Assembly (NCBI GenBank): GCA_001986395.2
Contig: MQVO02000072.1
Coordinates: forward strand, 1 to 64,000
DNA from: Irpex lacteus
Taxonomy: Eukaryota; Basidiomycota; Agaricomycetes; Polyporales; Irpicaceae
Reading direction: 5' to 3'
Length of the DNA stretch: 64,000 bases
Under the pieces are notes generated by a model, which saw only the letters and a list, made by a program, of their open reading frames with translations, did not search any database and had not been told where the DNA came from. A program made the position numbers and the translations under genes. Shown one piece after another: positions 20,512 to 31,992 of the stretch (positions are counted from its first letter, which is position 1; each line of letters begins with the position of its first letter).

Positions 20512-21430
20512 ATGTCTTGTGCGTAATTCTGATCATGCGTTATCTGGCTGCTACGATGTTGATCTTGATTGCATGCTTCAGCCACACCCTACGTCTACGA
20601 AAGGATCGACAAGAACGACGCGGCCCTGCTGATTGTCGACCACCAAGAGGGCCTGTACCTCATGTGCCGCGACCGCTCAGCTGTGGACGTAAAAAGCGGC
20701 ATCATAGCCCACGCTACTCTCGCCAAGATCTTCGACCTCCCCACCGTCCTCACCACCAGTACCGAAACCGGTACGTATTGAATTGTCACTCGTTCGACGC
20801 TTGTTTCATTAACATGACTACGTTTCAGGACCTAACGGACCTCTCCCCGCCGAGGTCCTGGCTTTGCACCCGAACGCGCCGCTGATCAAGCGTGGGGGAG
20901 AGGTCGACGCATGGGATAACGCTGATTTCAGGGCTGCTGTGAAGGCCACTGGAAAGAAGCAGATCATCCTCGCCGGTATCACCACAGATGTACGTTCTTC
21001 ACCCATTTATTACCACAGCTCACACTCAACTGATTCGAACGCTCTCTACCAGGTCTGCACCTCTTTCCTCGCGCTGTCCCTCCGCCAGGAAGGCTACACC
21101 GTTTTCGCCAACAGTGACGCCTCTGGCACTTTTGATACGAAGACCTCTGCTGACGCGGAGGCTCGCATGCGTGCTGCGGGTGTACACGTTCTGTCTATGT
21201 TCGCCGTGGCTTGTGAGCTCATGCGAGACTGGAGGAACACGCCTGGTACTCCAGAGATGTTGCCGTTCTTCGACAAGTAAGTTATTTCGCTTTAAATTAC
21301 GCCTGTGTACAAATGGCTCATTGTGTTGGTGGTACGCAGGTTCCTGCCTCAGTATGGTTTCCTCGCGAGAGCTCACGATTCGGCCATCAAGACTGGCGCT
21401 CTCACTGGTGTGACTCTTCCGGGAGCGTAG
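20512..21430 (+). CDS. Isochorismatase-family cysteine hydrolase
   Basis: Five exons: 20512-20518 (only 7 nt, starting at the ATG), 20582-20770, 20829-20989, 21053-21276, 21340-21430; 223 residues. The Asp-Lys-Cys triad expected of the family is present: Asp22 in L-I-V-D-H-Q-E-G, Lys86 in L-I-K-R-G, and Cys121 in T-T-D-V-C-T-S, whose codons straddle the third intron. Length fits single-domain isochorismatase-like hydrolases, which cleave amides or vinyl ethers (nicotinamidase, isochorismatase, ycaC-type). Substrate cannot be assigned. No signal peptide, so cytosolic. Confidence 0.88.
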
Positions 21431-21970
21431 GTTTAAAACGTGTGTCTGTTGTGAATTTGCCAATGATTCGCAGTATTTCTAAATAGTACAAAATAAATTG
21501 CCAAGAATGAAATGAATGAACGATAAAGAGTGCGCCCGGCGATGAGGTTACTTACCCTCTGAATCGACGGCAAATTAAGTAACAGCATTGGCTTTATGCT
21601 CCAGAGACGTTGTGCATCGGCTTCAATCCGCTTCTCATGACATTCAGATATGAGAGCAATCACAATCAATGCCAAGCCCATGAGACGCTGTGCATAGCAG
21701 TGCCACCAGAGTCCAACATAAGTACCTTCCTAAACGGGACATGAAATCTGCTGACTCAGCCTCCCGGGCGTACCTCGAAGCTTCTCCCTCTTGGCCTCCG
21801 CCCAAGACCAGCCAGCGGTGGACAAGGCTTGCGTGTGCTGGCCGCGCGTCCTCCCAACCAAACTCTTACTTAAACCGCCATCTCTTCCTCGCCTCTGCAC
21901 TCCTTTCTACCCACATTCTATCTCCTTGTCCACGTCGCAAACCCCAGTCTACTACCACCTCTTACACGCG
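21431..21970. other. Intergenic, promoter of the AN1 gene
   Basis: No gene seen; pyrimidine-rich sequence precedes the ATG at 21971. Confidence 0.5.
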
Positions 21971-23439
21971 ATGGCCACCGCTCAAGACCGCAACACAGAC
22001 TTGCTCGCCATCGGCCACCAATGCTCTCAATCTACCTGCAACCTTGTCGACTTTCTTCCATTCACTTGTCAGCACTGTTCGCAGCGGTACTGCGGAGAAC
22101 ATTTCCTGCCACAAGCACACAAGTGCGAGAAGTACGATGAGAGCAAGTTTAATAGGGTGGCACCCTCATGTACGTCTCCTGTTGATCTGTTGTCTCTATG
22201 AAATTTGCCTACTATGCTTACTGTGCTTACTCTAGGCCCGCTGTGCAACGATCCAGTAGCTATACCCCCAGGCCAGGACCCAAACGTCTACATGGAACGC
22301 CACATCACCACCGAGTGTTCAGTAACCACCGGGAAGACGAAGACGTCTTCTGTACCCCGGTGCTCGCAAGCCAGATGCGGCAAACTGCTCTTTGCGCCTA
22401 TACCATGCGCAGTATGTGTCTCCTTCCCAATCCTTTTGACATTCACTGACTTCGGGATTGTTTAGACCTGCAAACAGCAGTACTGCCCGTCCCACCGGTT
22501 CCCTAAAGACCATACCTGCATCCAACCATCATCGTCGAATACTAAAGCTGCTGATGGCGCGTTCCGCCCCAAACAATCTGCAGCTGCTGGTGCGGCGGCT
22601 CTTGCTGCTCTGAAACGCGCAGTACCCTCTACCAAGCCTCCGGCTGCCTCGTCAGCTCCATCTCGTCCTGCACCACCAGCAGCCGTAAAGCGAAAGCCCT
22701 CCGCCCCACCTCTGAAGGCTTCGATACCCTCTACCTCCTCCGCGTCCTCTGCGTCGACACAGAAGACCAACAACGCACACAATCCCTTCTCAAAGACCGA
22801 TCGGTGAGTGTATCTCCATGCATTCTACTTCTCAGTGACCACTCAACATACCTATAGCTCACTTTCCTCCTCGCCCCTATCTTCGTCGACTGGATCGACG
22901 TCTATCGCTGTAAACTTACCTACTACGACTACTATTGCCAATGCCGTCAACGGCACGAACAATCACGATGACGCCACTGTTGATGCGAACGAACCCCCGG
23001 AACGGTGTATTCCCAAATTGACTACTGCGAATGCGAACGCGTCGCGATTGCCCTTCGTCCCGCCTCCGCTATTCGGTTTCGCATGATTCATGGACGTCCT
23101 CCCCGCTATATTGCTCGTATCTTGTATCCATATCCCGCGAATTGTATCATTAACAACGCCATCATTGCTCGGACCCAAATATACACATTATAATTCCTTA
23201 CCTTACTAACTAACCTTGTTCTTATTATTATCATAACCTTCCGCTCCCCATCTTCCTTCGCTGTCCCACACGTTTACACACTCCGAACTGGTAGCCGAGC
23301 GAAAGCCGAACGCGAGAGCAGGCTCAGGGCGATGCAGGCTCGGGCGCAGAAGGGGCTGTTGAGTGAAGAGGAGAAGGCGATCTTGGAGGCGGAGGTGAAA
23401 GAGGCGGAGGGGAGGAAGGGCGATTGTATTATTGCTTGA
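21971..23439 (+). CDS. AN1-type zinc-finger protein, ZFAND1/2- or Cuz1-like
   Basis: Exons 21971-22169, 22236-22411 and 22466-22803 encode two AN1 fingers. The first has C-x4-C...C-x2-C...Y-C-x2-H and the second starts C-P-L-C-N-D and ends Y-C-P-S-H-R-F. An Ala/Pro/Lys linker follows. Such proteins bind ubiquitin or p97/Cdc48 and protect from proteotoxic or arsenite stress. The 3' end is ambiguous: exon 22858-23086 reads to a stop, giving 313 residues, whereas exon 23295-23439 encodes a charged helix (A-E-R-E-S-R-L-R... L-L-S-E-E-E-K) and gives 285 residues when joined directly. All options join in frame. I favour a form containing the charged-helix exon. Confidence 0.78.
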
Positions 23440-24006
23440 CATGTCCTCGTCATTGGAGGGTTGTTGGTTCGTTGTTCTGGTTCGTTGTTCTACTTTCATT
23501 GCATGGATCATATTTATTAGGCGTATCATAGGCGTATAATGACACTCTTCTTTGGACAGAGCTACCAGTCCCTCGCAGGGGGTTGGAGTTTCTCACGAAT
23601 GGGTCTGATGTAGTCTGATGCGGCGCGTCTTCTACATTCAAGTTCACTCTCGAGGAAAGTTTCCTAATGAGCATTCGCCCGAAGCATGGTTCGACGAGTT
23701 CGCGTCCTCTGACTATTGAAGTCACGATCTGGAACCAGGTACGTCTCTCTGTTTTCAGAGTGGAAGGGCTCTGTTCGACAGATCTTGAAATGATGTCGGG
23801 TGCAGCTGACTCATGAGGCCTTGAGGCATGACCAGAGAACCGTATGGCCAACTTGGGTCGTGCATATAGCTAAGCTAAGTACGGACAGTGTAAAGAGCTA
23901 CATCTGAACTTGGACGCCGGTCGACAAACACTTTGAGCCTATGCAATACGCCGCCAATACACCAGATCCTTCGCAACGACTTTCCGCGGGTGTTAACAGG
24001 GACGGG
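23440..24006. other. Intergenic, no gene seen
   Basis: Only antisense reading frames without start support or recognisable motifs. Confidence 0.45.
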
Positions 24007-24648
24007 TCAATCCTGGTAAACAATTGATTCAAATGTTGGTTCTTCGATCCCTGTGTTTTCATCAGCATGGTACGGGCTCAAGTGTAAAGGTCGGTTTACA
24101 AGAACGTTACATACCTGCTCCCTTCAGTAATTCCTCTACCTGCTTCCTGATAGAGTCCTGCACTATATTCTCCGGCTTATGCTCCTCTTGTAGAGTCCAT
24201 TTGCCGTCTTCGTCCATCTCAAGGTCGTGCCATCTTTTGTACAATACGACCAGGAACTTGTTGAAAATGTCTTTAACCTTAACCTCTGGGTCACGAGCTG
24301 TCTCGTCTGTTTCGGGGACGCTATCGTGGGCTTGATGCGGATCTCCATGCATTTGTAATCCCAACCCCCCGTTTTGTTTAATCTTCCGCTTCAAAACCCA
24401 CATGATGCTGCTCATGTCGTCATTTTCGTAAGGAAGCTTTTTCTCTTCCTCAGGCATCTTGTCATACAACTCTTTTGCCCACTTCGCCGCATCCTGGAAG
24501 CTTATGACATATCCGGCTCGGATAACGGCGGGATGCACACTGCAGCGAAGGAATACCATCTATTTAACATTGAGTCTCGCTTCAAAGTTTGATTCACTCA
24601 CGATCTTCCAAGAGGCGTAGGTACCGGGCTGTCATGAGTTTCTGCCAT
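24007..24648 (-). CDS. Unknown lineage-specific protein, tandem copy 1
   Basis: Exons in transcription order: 24648-24602, 24539-24115, 24050-24007; 171 residues if the first exon is used. The core reads A-V-I-R-A-G-Y-V-I, D-A-A-K-W-A, P-E-E-E-K-K, then charged helices and a C-terminal G-I-E-E-P-T-F. It has no signal peptide or membrane segment. Two relatives follow at 25.1 and 26.1 kb with the same intron positions, so this is a tandem array. An in-frame ATG at 24559 lies inside the first intron and may be the true start. I do not recognise the family. Confidence 0.6.
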
Positions 24649-25145
24649 AGTGCTTTGTGTGATGCGCTCAGGCTTGAGGAGCAGGCTTGTCGACAAGTCT
24701 TCCACAATTGTGATCAATTGTGCGAAGTTAATTAGTAGCTGAGCCGCGATGGCTTACATATATACCTATTGCGGTGTTTATACAGGTATTGTATCACAAG
24801 GACTTCCTCGGCAGATATAAAGGCTGCGAAGAATAAATAACATGCATATGCTTCACCACTGGCGCTCAACGCTCAGCACTGAAAGTACTGAACGACTACA
24901 CAGCGTTGTACCCGGCTTGAAGATACTACTGCTGACGAGACATTCGAGTCAATTAATCGCTCCCAACAAGTAAGCGAAGGAGTTACCGAGGCTATTATCA
25001 ACGCAATAGGAGCTCCTTACCTGAAGTAGTACATTGGTAGTCTGGTGAGTTACTACTACGTACGCTGTCAATACACAACGACTACTTCTTGCAAGGACGT
25101 GGGGAACCTGGGTCAGGCCAAGATGGCAACTACCACAAACTCAGG
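24649..25145. other. Spacer between tandem copies 1 and 2
   Basis: Nothing coding seen. Confidence 0.45.
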
Positions 25146-25734
25146 TTATTTTATCCCTATGTTTTCGTCAGAACTGTGTGCGCTGCGCCACCAGACAAGT
25201 CCAACGTGGTATGGATAGCGGATATTACATACCTTGCTCCTCCAACAATTTCTTTCCCTCTCGCTTGTAAAGGTCATCGATGTTCATATGTCGCGCTTGC
25301 AGAATGAGTGCGCCGTCTTCTGCCATCTCAAGGTAATCGCTCGTTTCGTGCACGATAACCTGGAATTCGTCGTAGTCGGTGCCCGCCATATATCTGTCAT
25401 CGTGCAGACGAAATCCACACCCGCCCTTTAGTTTGACCTCCTCGCGCAAGATGGCTAGGAGTTCGGCAGTGTCGTTGGGACTGTTTGTAAGATTCGGTGT
25501 TTCTTTAGGATTCGATGTCTCTTTCTTCACGGTCTTGAGTGTGCGCTGGAGCACAGCGTTTGCCCAATTTACCGCATCCTTCGTGCGGATAACATAGCCA
25601 TATTTGATGTTGGCGCGATACACGCTGTAATCCAAAAAAAAACCATTTGTTCAATATCGAGTCTGATTAAAATTCCTTCTACTTACAATAGTCATAGTGG
25701 TAGTAGCCTCCATGGAACCACAAAGTTCTGCCAT
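25146..25734 (-). pseudogene. Unknown lineage-specific protein, tandem copy 2, probably decayed
   Basis: The central open frame (25234-25635) matches copies 1 and 3 (Y-G-Y-V-I, D-A-V-N-W-A, G-G-C-G-F) but is more divergent. The first exon begins M-A-E like copy 1, yet its donor after codon 16 is phase 0 and cannot join the core in frame. The in-intron ATG at 25646 is also out of frame, separated by a 9-T run. In the last exon the fourth codon is TAA, where the other copies continue E-P-T-F. Either an unrecognised splice exists or the copy is non-functional. Confidence 0.5.
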
Positions 25735-26119
25735 GATGGTCAGCTGTAGATAGTAACTAGCGCTTGAGAGTTGAGACGTGCGTGCCAGATAGCCCGACTT
25801 TAACCTGATGTTGCAAGATGCAAGCTTCTTGATACGTCATCTATAGCAGTGGCCGCTTGAATAGCTTCGGACCCGCGATTGTTTGTTTAGATCACTGGGC
25901 ATGGTGAGGATGAGAATGGCCTTCCAAGAGCGCTTCGGGCGAGTCATATTCAAACGTCTCTCCGAAGCGAAGTAAACAAATTCAGTCTGCACGGGCTTAG
26001 AATCATTGATTTGACGTCTGTAGCAATGCAATCGAGTGGAACCTATAATGAAGTACCGACATTCGTATACCGCACTAGCGGGGACTTCGTGGCTGCCGAA
26101 AGCGTTGTCAAGAGGCAGG
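25735..26119. other. Spacer between tandem copies 2 and 3
   Basis: Nothing coding seen. Confidence 0.45.
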
Positions 26120-26667
26120 TCATTCTTGGTAGGCAATTGACATAAATGTAGGTTCTTTGATCCCTATCTTCGGTTCAGTACCATACACTGAAGTGTAGGG
26201 GTTCTATTTCAATGGCGTTGCATACCTGCTTCCTCCAGTAATCTCTTTCCCTCTTCCTTGATATAGTCTCGCACTATGCTCTCTGGCTTATGCTCCTCTC
26301 GTAGAATCCATTGGTCGCCTTCGTCTGCCTCAAGGTCGTACCATCCCTCGTGTAAGACAATCAGGAATTTGTCGATAATGTTGGCATCGTTTGGGGTACG
26401 AGCTGTCTCGTCTTCCTTGGGAACACTATCATGAACGTGAGGTGGAACTCTCAACCGTGGTTCAAGTCCCAACCCTCCGTTTTCTTTAATCTTCCTCCTC
26501 AAGACCCACATGATGCTGCCCAGATTCTCATCTACAAAAGGATGTTGTTTTTCTTCCTCGGGCAGACCATCATACACATCTCTTGCCCACTTCGCCGCAT
26601 CCTGGAAGCCTATGACATAGCCGGCTCGGATAACGGCGAGCTTCACGCTATATTGAATGAGTATCAT
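26120..26667 (-). CDS. Unknown lineage-specific protein, tandem copy 3
   Basis: Modelled from ATG 26667 as 26667-26226 and 26163-26120 (161 residues). The core is very close to copy 1 (A-V-I-R-A-G-Y-V-I-G-F-Q-D, P-E-E-E-K, N-G-G-L-G-L) and the last exon reads G-I-K-E-P-T-F. The upstream exon found in copy 1 is recognisable, but its ATG has become CTG, so this copy must start inside what is intron in copy 1. Function unknown. Confidence 0.58.
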
Positions 26668-27228
26668 CCATCAAACATCGAAGTTCACTCCATTTGTACC
26701 ACTCACGGTCTCCTATGAGCTTCTGCCAGGATGGACCGATGATTTACTTGAAAGATAAGTAGTGAGAAGGTACCGCTCGGGCAGGCTGCTCCACTCGGTT
26801 TATATCTTGCCAGGTAGCCTCTAGTTTCGTAGAGAATTATTCAGCTATATTGACCTATCTGAGTTGAAGTAGAGACATGCAAGGCGGCGGTGCATTTCGA
26901 AGAGAGACGAGCGCTCATTTATATAAGTGAGCGTGACGTTTGAAATTTGAACCGCCGAACCGAACCACAGCAATTGAACTTACTTACTTGTATGTAAACG
27001 TCTTCACGCTACTCATCACGACGTCCACAACAAAGTCAAGCACATTGTGTATGAACACTCATCGCGACTTGCACAAGCTGCGTATATTGAATTGTGAGAT
27101 GTTCTAGAATCTATAACGCAGGATAATTCAGGGCCAACGGCGTTAACTTGGCTTAGGGCTCGTGAAGAGCGGCACTGAGCACCAGTGTGGGTACTATCAT
27201 TATGACCCCCCAATCTTTGCAGGTATCA
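26668..27228. other. Intergenic, upstream of the AIM9-like gene
   Basis: Contains the mutated first exon of tandem copy 3; otherwise nothing recognised. Confidence 0.45.
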
Positions 27229-29138
27229 ATGAAGCACTCGCTCACACGTACTACGAGGCTCCTCAGCAGCTGCACTCTATCCTCCGCTCGTGTGTCTTCG
27301 TCAATCTTCGTCTCTACTGGTACTCGGACCGCGGCTCTGTATCTGCCACGTCGTGCATTGTCAAGCACGCCAAGTTCTCCTCCTAATCACAGTAATCTCT
27401 TCAACTACACATCGGGATTATGGCTGTAAGTTGTCTTCACATGTTGCTCTGCTCGTCTACTTTGCATGTCTTTGATTCCCGCCATGCTTAGCGTCAACAA
27501 CGATCTTCGTCTCGCAGAACGCAAGCATTACTTCGACGACAAAGAGCTTCGTCGACTTGCGGCACAGGCTGTCGGTCGGACACTTCAGGATGTGAGCACC
27601 ATGGAGAAGCTTGACGAAGGAGGCTTTAATCGCATTTTCCTTATCACTATGCGCGACGGGTTCCAAATGATCGCTCGTATTCCGTACCCCGTCACGCAAC
27701 CCAAGTTCTTCGCCGTGGCCAGTGAGGCTGCCACGATGGCTTTCCTCCGTGCTAGTGGCCTACCCGTTCCCAAGGTGTACGGCTATTCTCCTACGGGGGA
27801 CAACCCTGCGAAGACTGAATATATCTTCATGGAGTTTGTGAGAGGTACAAAGCTCACCGACGTGTGGGAGACGCTAAAGGAAGCAGATATTATCTCCGTC
27901 CTGCATCAGCTTGTTGCGCTTGAGTCTCTCATCATGTCAAAACCTTTTCCTGCCGGTGGAAGCCTCTACTATGTCGAAGATTTGGAGAAGATAGCAGGGA
28001 GCGAGAAGATCGTTCCTATGTCATCACTCAACGGCGAGCGCTTCTGCATCGGTCCAGATGTGAGGTTGCATATGTGGTTTGGGAGAAGGTCGCAGCTTGA
28101 TGTGGATCGAGGACCATGTATGTCTGTTTATTTCTTTCCTCTCTATCGGCACGCCATTGAACGTTTTGTAACCCTTGGTATTATCATGTAGACAAAACTG
28201 CAGAGGCAGTGCTTCCAGCAGCCGCACGCAAGGAGATAGCCTACCTAGAACGGTTCGGTCGACCGCTGCTTCCGTTCAAGCGTGAGAGAAGGGAGGCGTA
28301 CGAGTATAAGGAGCAGTCTCCACTAGACTGCATCAAAAATCTCGAACGCTACCTTCTTATGGCCCCCTTGATCGTGCCCACTGACCGATCCCTCCACGCG
28401 TTCTGCATGCGCCATCCTGACCTTCAACCAAACAATATCATGGTATCGACCTCTCCAAACTCCGGCCAGCTGGAGATCGTCAGCCTAATCGACTGGCAAC
28501 ACGCCTCCATCCTCCCTCGTTTCCTTAACGCCGGTATACCAGATCGGTTTCAGAACTATGATGACCCGTACTCGCAATACCTCATCCCCCCGATATACCC
28601 GCACAATGCGGATAAGATGGAAAAATCCGAGCTGAAGGCAGCCCTCCAAGTTTACAACGATCGTCTCGTCCACTTCCACTACGTCAAGGCCACGGAGAAA
28701 CTCAACAAGACTCACCACGATGCCTTAGAGGACTACATGTCATTGCACATCCGCCGCCTCTCCTACTACTCCGGTGTTCCCTGGGAGGCTGAGACCCATG
28801 ACTTGAAGGCTCTGTTGATTGAAGCAACGGAGCAGTGGGAAGAGCTTGCGGGAGCGGGCGTTCCGTGCCCTGTCGAGTTCGATCCCGATGACCTTCGCAA
28901 GACGAAAGAGTTTAGTGAGAGGCTGCAGATTGTCGATGAATATATGGAGAAAATACGAGTGGCGTTCGGGTATGGGACGGACACATGGGTCCCTGTCGAC
29001 CACTACAGGAAGGCCAAGGATCTCGCGGAGTCGTTGAAGCTCAGAGTGTTGAAAGAATTACCAGAGGGAGAACAGCGTGAAATTTTCCAGGCGAATTGGA
29101 TGTTGGACGATATGCCAGACGAAGGAAATTACATGTAA
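27229..29138 (+). CDS. AIM9-like mitochondrial aminoglycoside-phosphotransferase-fold protein
   Basis: Three exons: 27229-27425, 27492-28117, 28192-29138; 589 residues. Exon 1 encodes a Ser/Arg/Leu-rich presequence ending near the family's typical L-F-N-Y-T-S-G, which fits mitochondrial import. The kinase-like fold shows F-N-R-I-F-L in the N lobe, F-M-E-F-V-R-G at the hinge, H-P-D-L-Q-P-N-N near 348 (catalytic loop) and L-I-D-W-Q-H near 374 (metal site). Yeast AIM9 (altered inheritance of mitochondria) relatives are widely multiplied in agaricomycetes. The phosphorylated substrate is unknown. Confidence 0.85.
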
Positions 29139-29823
29139 TCCATAATTCGATATGGTCACGATATTGTAAGATAAACTCACTGCAATACGATTCAATCTTC
29201 CGTCATCGAGTCTGCTTCAAGTGTATAGTTTACTCACGGTTTGCCAGTAGTAACAGGCTGTGGATTGCCACGAGTTGCCACCACCATCATCTGTATGGAG
29301 TACTACTTGAGAAGGCAACGAAACGCAATCGTTTACCAATTTCGTGAACAATGATCGCTTGCGAGAATTCATGTACACAAGTTGTGTCGACATATCGGCT
29401 ACTTACGTAGTTCGGATCATGTCAAACCTAGCCGTGATAAGTAGTCATTGTCCGCAGTTGCCCGCAGTTGATCAAAGCTCCTGCTGGCAGTGAACAGGAA
29501 TCCCGAATATTGAGGCTACGTATTCATATTCATCGCCGGTACTGCTCAGAGTCAGTACACGCCACTCGTGGGACAAACTATCCTAGTTGCGCGATGGCCA
29601 TCGCGCCGTGACTGATGATTGTTACTTGAGTTTGTTTGAGAATCTATCACTTACGTAGAGCCCATAGGGTTGTTGGACACAAGCCTAGTGCCTGGGAGAG
29701 GAAATGGTGAGCCACAATTCTCTCATAGCATCATTACCTGGTGTCATTACAAGAAATCATTAAACATACACATGATAACGTACAGTACTTATCGTAAGTT
29801 CTGTCTTTGCCCCTGCCTCCTCA
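29139..29823. other. Intergenic between convergent genes, no gene seen
   Basis: AT-rich; 3' flanks of the AIM9-like and RSC7-like genes. Confidence 0.5.
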
Positions 29824-31743
29824 TCAACTAGATTCCATGATCATCCGTAACATCTCTAACCGATAGCGCTCATCCTCTCCGGGGACAGGGAGTTGCAAAA
29901 CAGTGTCAACAGTTGCAAGGCCCCATGCGCCACTACCAACCTTTGTACCACCAAGAATAGGTCTGGAATCGTCGACAGGTTCCCATTGGCTCTGAGTCGG
30001 TTGGGTGTCAGAGCGATCTGCGGGAGATTGGGTCAGTATGCATAAGAAGACCACACGAGCTAAAAGGAACTGACAGAAAACGAGACCGGTTTGCGGTTCA
30101 TATACGCCTAGCGGGGCGTCGTCGCCTATCCGTTGTCGTTTATTACCAACGCGGCCAGAATCAGCGTCCTCAAAGGTCGTCCGCTTCCCTCCCTCAACCC
30201 ATCACTACTCCCAGCACCGCCATTAGTCTTCAACGCAGCTCTCCTCAACTCCTTCCACTCCTCTCCCATCTCCAGCGTCCTCTGCGCAGCCACAAACATC
30301 CAGTTATCCTCACTAACACCGTCCCTCGTCAACATGCTCTTCTTCACCGCGTTCAGTGGGCCCTCGCTATACGGTCCCCACCCCGACCCGCCAAAAATCG
30401 TCGTTGGGCCACCTGCGCGATACATGCCCAGCGAAGCACCTGTAGAACGTTCCGATTTGCTGGGGAGTCCAGCCTCGCCAGCGAGTAACGCAGCTTCGGC
30501 GGCGAGAGTGGATGTGTCTTGGAGGTCTCCGACTAGGTCGCCGGGTCTGATACCGCGAGCGGTGATTTCTTCGAGGACCTTGGCTTCATTGTAGTCGTCG
30601 ATTATCCAGCGACCATCTTCAAGAGTTTACATGTTAGCGTTAGCCGAAGAAAGTTTGCGAGGCGGAGAGTTCGTGTACGTACTGACGATCATCTTTGCAC
30701 CGTGGAGCTTGTATGCACTCCGCGCGGTGATCATGGTGACACTTCGGGTACGTAGGTGTGAGCCTAGCTTTCCTTCCTCAATGAGGTAGTCTTTCTCCCA
30801 TTGCGTTGCGTTGAGCTTGAGGGCCAGCTGATTGCGTCGGAAATAGTATAGAGAGTCTCGGAAGCCGGAACTACGTGCTGCGTCGATAGCTAGCATATAT
30901 TTGCGCTTTGGGTCTCTACTCGGAAGAATAAATGTCTGTGCTTTGAACTGTCGGCCTAACATGGACCGTTGAGGTGTGAGATTGAGACATGGTATGTATG
31001 GAGCTACACAGCGTACCTCCAAGTAGATTCCCGTCCTTGTCAATCTTCTCATCTCCTTCCGGGAGGTCTCCCGTCACGTATTCGTCGCCCTCAATGTAAT
31101 ATATCTGGCCACCATAACGTCGGAAACGTCTTTCTGTGCCATCTTCAGCATACTCGACTTCGATGACTGGTTCCTCATCCCGGTCACGTCTACTGCGCGT
31201 TGTCAACCGTCCCTTGCCTCTGGGACGCCCTCTACCGCGACCTCGAGGGCGCCCAGGCCCTACTCCGCTGCCTTTAGGTCGGCCTCTTGGTCGACCTCTC
31301 CCTCGTTTAGGCGGAACGACCGCTTCCTCGTCATCATCTTCTTGCGGTACACCCACATCTTCACCTTCGTCTTCACCTTCGGCCTCCTCAACGTCAACCT
31401 CGATATCCTTCTCCTCCCCTTCCTCCTCTGGTTCTTGCGCTTGTGACGCGTCTTCGCCTTCATCACCTTCCTCCACCGTCTGTGCACGGCTTGTCAACGC
31501 TGACTCTTCGCCGCCGAGCAGAACTTCGTCCTCTGAGACGTCCATCTCATTCTCATCGTCGACTGTGACATCGTCATCCGGTGTCTCGTCGCGTCGGGCT
31601 GCTGAGGCTCGAGGTCCTATGCGTATGGTAGGTCGCGCTGGAGAAGCTGCAGCCGCTCGTCCTCCTCGTCCGCCACTTCCTCGCGAACCACCTCTTGGTT
31701 TGATGAGAATTTTTCCAGACGACCTCGAGCCTTTTGGAGGCAT
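29824..31743 (-). CDS. RSC7/Npl6-like chromatin-remodelling subunit, with an apparent frameshift
   Basis: Exons in transcription order: 31743-31017, 30955-30683, 30616-30075, 30017-29824. The N terminus is basic and acidic low complexity with AT-hook-like R-G-R-P-R-G repeats. The conserved domain starts G-R-Q-F-K-A-Q-T-F, then Y-M-L-A-I-D-A-A-R and F-R-D-S-L-Y-Y-F, and V-T-M-I-T-A-R-S. The next exon gives N-G-R-W-I-I-D-D-Y. This is the RSC7 (Npl6)/SWP82 family, nuclear subunits of RSC/SWI-SNF remodelers. In exon 3 the frame must shift near 30,185-30,200 to reach the conserved L-G-V-Y-E-P-Q-T-G tail; the exon is one base short (or two long). Confidence 0.8.
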
Positions 31744-31992
31744 GTTCAGCTATATTTTTCCGCTTTATCTGGCACTAGAAATAGGGAAATGAGGCAAGAA
31801 GAAGAATTGGCTGAAATGACCAACAGAGCAACTCTTACACTTCGTTCTAAGTATACAGAGGCGCCCATATAAACAATGAAGTGAACCGAACCATAAGCAA
31901 TACGAACCAAACTGCATGCTAGGCGACCACTTGCGGTCAACGTTCATCGGCCTCTCGTTGTTATCGTCTACGACGTCCACGACACTTTGCGT
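31744..31992. promoter_or_regulatory. Shared divergent promoter, RSC7-like / DUF1308
   Basis: 249 bases separate the two start codons, so both promoters must lie here. No TATA box was seen, as expected for housekeeping genes. Confidence 0.6.

Noticed and set aside
31136..31792. 218-codon plus-strand Ser/Pro-rich frame
   Set aside because: Antisense shadow of the low-complexity N terminus of the RSC7-like gene.
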